Shown here: piece by piece, positions 7,777-12,789 of the stretch
How positions within the stretch are numbered: the stretch's first letter is position 1
Layout of the letters: every line of letters begins with the position of its first letter
Assembly (NCBI GenBank): GCA_038317685.1
Contig: JBBQBQ010000086.1
Span: 1 to 12,789, forward strand
Length of the DNA: 12,789 bases
Direction: 5' to 3'
Origin: JBBQBQ01 sp038317685
GTDB taxonomy: Bacteria > Desulfobacterota > Desulfuromonadia > Desulfuromonadales > DDH964
The notes under the pieces: generated by a model
Databases searched by the model: none
What the model was told of the DNA's origin: nothing
Seen by the model: only the letters and a program-made list of their open reading frames with translations
Made by a program: the position numbers and the translations under genes

Positions 7777-8758
7777 ATGGCGGATAAAGAGGAATTTTTA
7801 TTCGAAGAAGAGGACGACTTTCCGTTGCCCGAGGGGGGGGGCTCCCCAATTGCCCCCCCCGATTTCGAGGAGGGAGGAGAAGTGCCCCCCCCCCAAGAAG
7901 AGCTCTCTGGTGCGATTATTGCTCCTGATAGTGCTGCTGATTATCCTGGGTGGGGTCGTTTTCTTGTACATCGACAGCCGCAAAGTAAACCCCCCCCCCC
8001 CCCCACCCCCCCCCCCGAAGAAACAGGCGATCGTTGTTCCGCCGCCCGCGGCCTCTCCTCCCGCCACGCCAGGGAGCACGCCGGTAGCGACCCAGACCAA
8101 CACTCAACCGCCCTCCGGTCATCCAGGCGCCGCGGCCACGGCGGCCGGTTCAACTCAGTCCCTGCCGGCGACTGCGCCTGCGCCAACGCCAACGCCAACG
8201 ATGAAGAGCCCTGCGCCGGACAAACCGGCAGCGTCTCCGTCGCCGGTTAAGACCCCCTTGCCGGTGGCGGTTAAACAGGCCGTCGCCGTCGTTGCTAAGG
8301 AGCCGGCCAGATTCAAGTTGGATGCCGGGTTCTATTTCCTGCGGGACAGGCAGGCGAAGGCGGAAAAAATTATTCGGCAATTGGGATACGAACCTCAACT
8401 GAAGGGGACGAAACAAACCGTCGCCATGACCAGGCTCAAGGTCGGGAGCTATGCGCCGGTCGAAGCAAAGGCTAAGCTGATTGAGATCAGAAAACTCGTC
8501 CCGGATGCTTTTCTTCTCCCAGAGGCAGGGGGACAGGCCGCCCTATATGCCGGCTCCTATTTCCTGTTGGACGAGGGGAGAAAGTCTGCCGATCGTCTTT
8601 ATGCCCAGGGAGTGCGGGTCGAAGAAGTGCCCGCGAAGGTGGCCATCAAGGGACAGAGCATAACCTTCGGTGGTTTTTCTGACCGAGATGCGGCGGAACA
8701 GATGGTCCTCAAAGCCAGGGCCGCCGGTTTGAAGGTCGGCGTCATTGCGGTTCCATGA
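7777..8758 (+). pseudogene. Membrane-anchored tandem-SPOR protein, reading frame split at poly-C
   Basis: Two frames together form one protein. The ATG at 7777, eight bases after GGAGGG, opens an acidic N-terminus (MADKEEFLFEEEDDF). The rest is in the +1 frame. A run of ten C at 7885-7894 is the simplest break: nine C would give EVPPPKKSS and a continuous 326-residue protein. That protein has a basic patch, one membrane helix (about residues 44-65), nine prolines encoded by C15-A-C11 (7990-8016), a long Pro/Ala/Thr linker, and two SPOR-like repeats (about 179-250 and 254-326; DAGFYFL and YAGSYFL). SPOR domains bind glycan strands of peptidoglycan lacking stem peptides, usually at division sites; the architecture is that of FtsN/DedD-like proteins. 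As written, translation would run on out of frame to 8250 and lose the membrane helix and SPOR parts. Sequencing error, phase variation or slippage are all possible, so the 'pseudogene' type only records the broken frame. Confidence 0.8.
7833..8016. repeat. Cluster of five long G/C homopolymers
   Basis: The runs are G9 (7833-7841), C8 (7853-7860), C10 (7885-7894), C15 (7990-8004) and, after a single A, C11 (8006-8016). All are inside the N-terminal third of the SPOR gene. Runs of this length change length easily by polymerase slippage. The template strand G15-T-G11 could also form a G-quadruplex. Confidence 0.95.
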
Positions 8759-8771
8759 CTGAGCAGAACTG

Positions 8772-9872
8772 ATGGCGGAAGAAGCAAAAACCATCCGGGT
8801 CAAGGTGACCCCCGAAGTGGCCAGGGTCGTCAGCAAGGGAACCCCCAGGGAGCTGCAGTTGATGGCCGCCAGGGGAGCTCTGCCGCTGTCGGGACAGGAT
8901 CTGGTGACGATCCTCTTCTTTCTCTGTCATGGCGCAGATGTTGAGGTCCGCAGCCAGGCTTTACGGACCGTCAGGGAATTGCCTTCGACGGTCCTTGCTC
9001 CGACCGTGAGAAACACCGAAGTTCATCCTCAGTTGCTCGATTTTGTCGCTCGCCAGCGGTTTGCAGACCTGACGATCATGGAGTCGCTTTTGACCAACCC
9101 CGCGGTCGACACACCGACCCTGGTCTATGTTGCTGGTCATGCTGAAGGTGCGGTCCTGTCGCTGGTCGCACACAACGATAAGCGATTGCTGAATTCCCCG
9201 GAAATCGTGGCAGCGCTCCTCGCCAACCCTCAAGCCGACCGGGCTCTGAAGTTTCGGTTGGGGTGGTGGGATCCGGAATCCCAGGCGGTGGCGGCTGAGG
9301 AACCAGAGGTTTTGGCCGCAGCTCAGGCGGAGGGAGAGGCCGGAACCGGGGATTTGGAAGAGGTTGAAACTGAGACCTTCCAGGCTGCCGATGCTGGCGG
9401 CGGTGATGACGAAGATCGGGCGGATGCTGTCGAGGAGGAATTTGAGGAACTCAATCAATCCAAATATCAGCTGGCCCTGGAAATGGGGATTGTCGACAAA
9501 ATCAAGATCGCGCTTTCCGGGGACAAGGAGTGGCGTAGTATTTTTCTTAGGGATTCCAATAAACTGGTTTCTTCAGCCGCCCTCAAGAATCCGCGCATCA
9601 CCGAAGGGGAAGTGCTGGCCGTAGCCAAGAACAAGAGTTCCAGCGACGAGTTGATCAGACTGATTACCTTGAACAAGGAGTGGACCAAAAATTACGAGGT
9701 TAAGAAAGCCTTGGTATACCATACCCGGACCCCACTCCCGAAAGCATTGCGTTATTTGAATTATTTGTCCGGGAAGGATCTCAAGCACTTGGCGAAATGC
9801 CGTGACGTGGCTCAGGTTTTGGTCAACAGCGCGCGTCGCATGCTGACAGCCAAGGAAAAGAAGAATGGCTGA
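8772..9872 (+). CDS. Conserved-looking protein of unknown function, all-helical, two halves
   Basis: I do not recognise a named family. The protein has 366 residues, no signal peptide and no membrane helix. The N-terminal part (about 1-165) is rich in leucine and alanine, with HEAT-like helices and recurring NP-containing turns (LLTNPAVDTPTLVYVAGHAE, ALLANPQADRAL). A strongly acidic, low-complexity linker follows (about 170-235). The C-terminal part (about 236-366) again looks helical, with GDKEWRSIFLRDSNKLV, NPRITEGEVLAVAKNKSSSD and NKEWTKNYEVKKALVYH. It resembles, from memory, hypothetical proteins of myxobacteria and Geobacter. Helical repeats of this kind usually act as protein-binding scaffolds. 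ATG 8772 lies 13 bases after the SPOR gene with no strong ribosome binding site, and the stop overlaps the MOSC gene by eight bases, so coupled expression is likely. Confidence 0.88.
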   Translation: MAEEAKTIRVKVTPEVARVVSKGTPRELQLMAARGALPLSGQDLVTILFFLCHGADVEVRSQALRTVRELPSTVLAPTVRNTEVHPQLLDFVARQRFADLTIMESLLTNPAVDTPTLVYVAGHAEGAVLSLVAHNDKRLLNSPEIVAALLANPQADRALKFRLGWWDPESQAVAAEEPEVLAAAQAEGEAGTGDLEEVETETFQAADAGGGDDEDRADAVEEEFEELNQSKYQLALEMGIVDKIKIALSGDKEWRSIFLRDSNKLVSSAALKNPRITEGEVLAVAKNKSSSDELIRLITLNKEWTKNYEVKKALVYHTRTPLPKALRYLNYLSGKDLKHLAKCRDVAQVLVNSARRMLTAKEKKNG

Positions 9873-10377
9873 AGAAATAGCAACGGCAGGAAAGGGGACC
9901 GTCATTGCGGTCTGCACCAGCACGGGCAAAGGTGTGCGGAAACAGGACGTTGGCCGGGGTGAGCTGGTTGAGGGATTTGGACTTGCCGGCGACGGTCTCG
10001 GTGGCGATTGGCATCGTCAGGTGAGTCTTCTTGCGCAGGAGAGTATCGACAAGATGCGCGCAGCCGGTCTGGACGTCGGCCCTGGCGATTTTGCCGAAAA
10101 CCTCACCACCCGGGGGATGGATCTTTGTACCCTCCCACTTGGAATCCGCCTGCGAGTCGGGGAACGGGCGCTGTTGGAGGTTACCCAGATCGTGAAGATC
10201 TGTCATAAGCGCTGTGCGATTTACTACCAGGCAGGAGATTGCGTGATGCCCAAGGAAGGAATATTCGCTGTTGCGGTTGAAGGTGGTCAGGTGTCGCGGG
10301 ACGACGACATCACCGTTGCTCCGGAGAGAGTCATCTCCCGATCGTACCTTCTCGGGGAAGAAGGGGACCGCCAATGA
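9865..10377 (+). CDS. Short MOSC-domain protein
   Basis: The protein has 170 residues. MOSC domains are beta-barrels related to the C-terminus of molybdenum cofactor sulfurase and are thought to bind Moco or carry sulfur to metal centres. The chain is essentially a stand-alone MOSC domain: VIAVCTSTGKGVRK at the start, GLAGDGLGGDWHRQVSLLAQ, a GDFAENLTT segment (the family's conserved GEN-like turn), LGIRLRVGERALLEVTQ, and ICHKRCAIYYQAGDCVMP. The last segment holds C113, C117 and C126, the likely reactive or metal-binding cysteines. The ATG at 9865 overlaps the upstream stop and the stop overlaps the next start in ATGA, so it sits in the middle of a coupled set. No molybdenum-cofactor synthesis gene is nearby, so its target enzyme is unknown. 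Confidence 0.87.
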   Translation: MAEEIATAGKGTVIAVCTSTGKGVRKQDVGRGELVEGFGLAGDGLGGDWHRQVSLLAQESIDKMRAAGLDVGPGDFAENLTTRGMDLCTLPLGIRLRVGERALLEVTQIVKICHKRCAIYYQAGDCVMPKEGIFAVAVEGGQVSRDDDITVAPERVISRSYLLGEEGDRQ

Positions 10378-11090
10378 CTTCCCTTAAAGTTCTTTTGGCT
10401 GACGATGTTGAACTCTTCCTGGAGTTGGAAAAGTCTTTTTTCCGCCGGGCGGGGGTGACGCTTCTGGTGGCTCGCAGCGGCCAGCAAGCCGTTGAACTGG
10501 TTCGTTCAGAACGGCCCCACCTGGTCTTCATGGATCTCTTCATGCCGGGGATGAATGGCGACGTCGCCTGCCGGGCCATCAAGGCGGACCCCCTTGTTTG
10601 CAAAATTCCAGTGGTGATGGTTACCCACGGAGGCCGGGAAGAGGACCTCAGTCGTTGCCGGCTGGCCGGATGTGACGAGATTGTCTTGAAACCGATCAAT
10701 CGGCATCAATTCCTCGAGACAGCTCGCCGATTCCTGGCGATTGCAGCCCGTTCGACGCCACGGGTGAAAGCACAGCTGCAAGTCCGCTATGGTCAGCATA
10801 AAGAACATCTTCTGAACAACTATTCCCTTAATATCAGCACTGGCGGCCTCTTTTTGGAAACCGTTGAACCCCTCCCTGAAAATACTCCTCTGGAACTGGA
10901 ATTCGTCCTTCCTGACCGGCAAGATCCGATCCGCTGTCGCGGACGAGTCGCCTGGGTCAATTCTCCCTCGGGCCCGGTCAAGCCCCAACTGCCTCCTGGG
11001 ATGGGGATCCAGTTTCTTGATCTGCTCCTCGTTGACATGCAAGCAATCCGCGAGTTCATGCGCGGGGAAGACCTCTCCCCAGACTGGTGA
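10374..11090 (+). CDS. Response regulator with REC and PilZ domains
   Basis: The protein has 238 residues. The N-terminal receiver domain (about 1-120) has the acidic pair D10-D11, phosphoacceptor D54 in VFMDLFMPG, T84 and K106 in LKPIN, so phosphorylation by a histidine kinase is expected. The C-terminal PilZ domain (about 124-235) has RSTPR (R126-x3-R130) and NISTGG (N153, S155, G158), which match the RxxxR and D/NxSxxG motifs that bind cyclic di-GMP. The protein therefore probably joins a phosphorelay input to c-di-GMP sensing, a layout common in Geobacter and myxobacteria. It has no DNA-binding domain, so output is likely through protein contacts affecting motility, pili or surface functions. 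No partner kinase gene is present in the window. It is the last gene of the unit; the start overlaps the MOSC stop in ATGA. Confidence 0.94.
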   Translation: MTSLKVLLADDVELFLELEKSFFRRAGVTLLVARSGQQAVELVRSERPHLVFMDLFMPGMNGDVACRAIKADPLVCKIPVVMVTHGGREEDLSRCRLAGCDEIVLKPINRHQFLETARRFLAIAARSTPRVKAQLQVRYGQHKEHLLNNYSLNISTGGLFLETVEPLPENTPLELEFVLPDRQDPIRCRGRVAWVNSPSGPVKPQLPPGMGIQFLDLLLVDMQAIREFMRGEDLSPDW

Positions 11091-11305
11091 TCTGATCCTG
11101 GAATGATTCAAAACGCCAGGAAGTCGCTTCTTTAATTTCCATTAAACCGAGTTGAAGGCCCAGCCGGTTTGCTGGAGTAGCCACATCGAGAGTTACCTCC
11201 TTGGTTAACATTGCAGCGCATGCCAGCACCTTCACCGCAAGTTTAACCTTCTGAAAATACACCGACCGGAGATATTGTACTGCCTAGGCTGCGCTGGATC
11301 GCTCG

Positions 11306-11327
11306 GCCGGAGGATCCCGGCTTCTTT
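11306..11327 (+). terminator. Weak intrinsic terminator candidate for the EF-G/REC-PilZ unit
   Basis: GCCGG (11306-11310) pairs with CCGGC (11317-11321) around AGGATC and is followed by TTCTTT. The stem is short and the T-tract interrupted, and it lies 216 bases after the last stop codon. It is the best terminator candidate in the gap. Confidence 0.3.
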
Positions 11328-11367
11328 AAGATTGAATTGAGCACACCCTCCCGGAGATGCGGAACTG

Positions 11368-11418
11368 CAATCCACAGGGGTGGGCATCCACAGGATTTGT
11401 GGATAGCCTTGTGGAAAA
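11368..11418. promoter_or_regulatory. Nested palindromic cluster of DnaA-box-like sites
   Basis: Four 9-mers resemble the DnaA box TTATCCACA: CAATCCACA (11368-11376, +), GCATCCACA (11384-11392, +), CTATCCACA read on the minus strand (11398-11406) and TTTTCCACA on the minus strand (11410-11418). The last fits TTWTNCACA fully; the third has one mismatch, the first two have two each. The inner pair forms a perfect ATCCACA/TGTGGAT inverted repeat with a 5-base loop, and the outer pair TCCACA/TGTGGA encloses it. The site could be an origin element, a DnaA-regulated operator or another protein's operator. Confidence 0.45.
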
Positions 11419-11596
11419 GCCGTCCGGGATGATCCGTCCCGGCTGTGGCTCTGGTCGATTTAGCTCTTTGCCTAGAAAAAAATCAGGACCGTTGCAGTTG
11501 TCTATTTTTTAATATTATTGAAATTTCACAGTAAGCCGAAGCAACGACGAAGTGCGAATCCTCCCTTCCGCAACGGTTTGGATCATTCCTTTCAAA

Positions 11597-11626
11597 TTGA
11601 CTCTTCCTGGTCCCCTATGGTATTGA
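11597..11626 (+). promoter_or_regulatory. Possible promoter for the acyl-CoA synthetase gene
   Basis: TTGACT (11597-11602) and TATTGA (11621-11626) are separated by 18 bases, with TG at 11618-11619 giving an extended -10. The predicted leader is about 90 bases. The -10 itself is only a 3/6 match, so the call is tentative. Confidence 0.4.
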
Positions 11627-11721
11627 AAACTCTCCGAAACAGCGAAGGATGAACTCTCTCGCCGGTCCTTATGGGAAGGTTTATTCTTTAGTTCTGATGG
11701 ATTTTTGATAGGAGCGAAATT

Positions 11722-12789
11722 ATGGCAACAACGTTGAATTTTACCGTCGGAGGAATTCTTGAAGAGATGGCCAGGCGCCACCCGGAAACCGATTGCCTGG
11801 TTTACCCGGATCGCGGGCTGCGTTATAGCTACCGACAGTTCGACGCGCTCTGTGATCGGGTGGCAAAGGGGTTGTTGAAGATGGGTTTCGGGAAGGGGGA
11901 TCACCTTTCCATTTGGGCGACCAATGTTCCTGAATGGGTGATTCTCCAATTCGCCACCGCCAAAATCGGTGCGATCCTGGTTACGATCAATACCAGCTAC
12001 AAGTCGGCGGAACTTGAATATATCCTGGATCAATCGGACTCCCGGGCTCTTTTTCTGGTGCAGGGATTCAAGGATACCGACTATGTTTCGACCCTTGGTC
12101 AGATCGTTCCGGAATTGGCAACAGCCGTTCCAGGGCAGTTGCAAAGTACCCGACTTCCCAATCTCAAATCGGTGGTATTTCTCGGTAACGAAACTCCGGA
12201 GGGGATGTTCTCCTATGCTGAAATCGAAGGGTTCGGCACCAAGGTGACCGATGAGAAGCTGGCTGCGGTGAAGGCGGCTCTCGATCCTCAAGAGGTGATT
12301 AACATGCAGTACACTTCGGGGACGACCGGATTTCCGAAGGGAGTGATGTTGACTCATTTCAACATTGTCAACAACGGCTTCAATATTGGCGAATGTATGA
12401 AACTTACGCCTCAGGACCGTCTTTGTATTCCGGTGCCGTTCTTTCATTGTTTCGGTTGCGTCCTCGGCGTTTTGGCTTGCGTCACTCACGCTTCAACCAT
12501 GGTTCCGGTGGAGACTTTCCACCCGGAGACGGTGCTGAAAACTGTCGAAATGGAGAGATGCACCGCGTTGCACGGAGTTCCGACCATGTTCATCGCCGAA
12601 CTTGAACACCCGGCGTTCCGTAATTACGACTTGACCTCGTTGCGGACCGGTATCATGGCCGGGTCTCCCTGCCCCACGGAAGTCATGAAACGAGTGATGC
12701 GAGACATGGACGCGAAGGAGATTACCATCGCCTTTGGACAAACCGAGGCGTCCCCCGTCATTATCCAGACCCGCACCGACGATCCCATC
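11722..12789 (+). CDS. AMP-dependent acyl-CoA synthetase, 3'-truncated by window edge
   Basis: This enzyme activates a carboxylic acid, probably a medium- or long-chain fatty acid, with ATP and then CoA to give acyl-CoA. The first 356 residues are present; family members are about 540-560 long, so the C-terminal lid with its catalytic lysine is missing here. Visible motifs are the phosphate-binding loop YTSGTTGFPKG (residues 197-207), the PFFHCFG segment, GVPTMF and the adenine-binding FGQTEASP (338-345). The wording resembles ACSF2/YngI-type synthetases more than acetyl-CoA synthetase; the true substrate cannot be read from this. ATG 11722 follows TAGGAGC (11709-11715), with seven bases after GGAG. 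The gene stands alone after a 631-base gap and probably has its own promoter. Confidence 0.94.
   Translation, partial: MATTLNFTVGGILEEMARRHPETDCLVYPDRGLRYSYRQFDALCDRVAKGLLKMGFGKGDHLSIWATNVPEWVILQFATAKIGAILVTINTSYKSAELEYILDQSDSRALFLVQGFKDTDYVSTLGQIVPELATAVPGQLQSTRLPNLKSVVFLGNETPEGMFSYAEIEGFGTKVTDEKLAAVKAALDPQEVINMQYTSGTTGFPKGVMLTHFNIVNNGFNIGECMKLTPQDRLCIPVPFFHCFGCVLGVLACVTHASTMVPVETFHPETVLKTVEMERCTALHGVPTMFIAELEHPAFRNYDLTSLRTGIMAGSPCPTEVMKRVMRDMDAKEITIAFGQTEASPVIIQTRTDDPI

Larger units (their letters stand above)
11091..11721. other. 631-bp intergenic region
   Basis: No convincing gene is present on either strand. From left to right it holds: an AT-rich 6-bp palindrome TTTAAT-TTCC-ATTAAA (11131-11146); a tiny minus-strand frame with a good Shine-Dalgarno (11142-11186); a terminator-like hairpin (11306-11327); the DnaA-box-like cluster (11368-11418); a bulged GC hairpin AGCC...GGCT (about 11418-11443); an AT-rich patch (about 11503-11525); and a possible promoter (11597-11626). 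A 68-codon minus-strand frame (11056-11262) has no ribosome binding site and runs into the response regulator gene. Confidence 0.6.

Noticed and set aside
7850..8758. A separate SPOR gene starting at TTG 7850
   Set aside because: No ribosome binding site there, and it would drop the natural acidic N-terminus that has a strong one at 7763-7768. A single frame-broken gene explains the data better.
11056..11262. 68-codon minus-strand frame starting with GTG
   Set aside because: No ribosome binding site, no recognisable product, and it ends inside the REC-PilZ gene. It is probably chance.
11515..12489. 324-codon open frame on the minus strand over the acyl-CoA synthetase
   Set aside because: The + strand has unmistakable adenylate-forming enzyme motifs and a good ribosome binding site; the antisense product has none.

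Overview
The window is about 12.8 kb of GC-rich, densely packed bacterial chromosome. All supported genes lie on the + strand and are arranged in short operons. The gene types point to the Desulfuromonadales/Geobacter group of the former Deltaproteobacteria: a response regulator joined to a PilZ domain, a short MOSC protein, an EF-G2-type GTPase, a nadC-birA-coaX cofactor cluster and an ACSF2/YngI-like acyl-CoA synthetase. This assignment is an inference from gene content, because no rRNA or other taxonomic marker is present.

Region 1 (2-2652) holds the 3' part of an ABC-F ATPase gene, overlapping by four bases a ParA/MinD-type ATPase that carries a long, cysteine-bearing C-terminal extension. 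Region 2 (2727-5474) is a cofactor cluster: nadC (NAD), birA (biotin ligase and repressor) and coaX (type III pantothenate kinase for CoA). A possible promoter precedes nadC.

Region 3 (5471-11090) looks like one five-gene transcription unit. A strong promoter (TTGACA, 17 bp, extended -10) sits on the coaX stop codon. The order is an EF-G paralogue, a membrane-anchored tandem-SPOR protein, a 366-residue protein of unknown function, a MOSC protein and a REC-PilZ response regulator. The gaps are 38 and 13 bases, followed by overlaps of 8 and 4 bases. The SPOR gene is split between two reading frames. The break is most simply placed at a 10-C run, within a 184-bp stretch that holds five long C/G homopolymers, two of them 15 and 11 C long.

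Region 4 (11091-11721) is a 631-bp gap with no convincing gene. It contains a weak terminator-like hairpin, a nested palindromic cluster of four DnaA-box-like 9-mers, an AT-rich patch and a plausible promoter. Region 5 (11722 to the end) is the first 356 codons of an acyl-CoA synthetase gene.

Most genes are housekeeping. The points most worth following up are the homopolymer-split SPOR gene, the EF-G paralogue with altered G motifs, the DnaA-box-like cluster, the promoter whose spacer is a palindrome, and the two poorly characterised proteins (the ParA-like ATPase and the 366-residue protein). No CRISPR array, insertion sequence, tRNA or rRNA was seen, and I found no clear evidence of a wholly new system.
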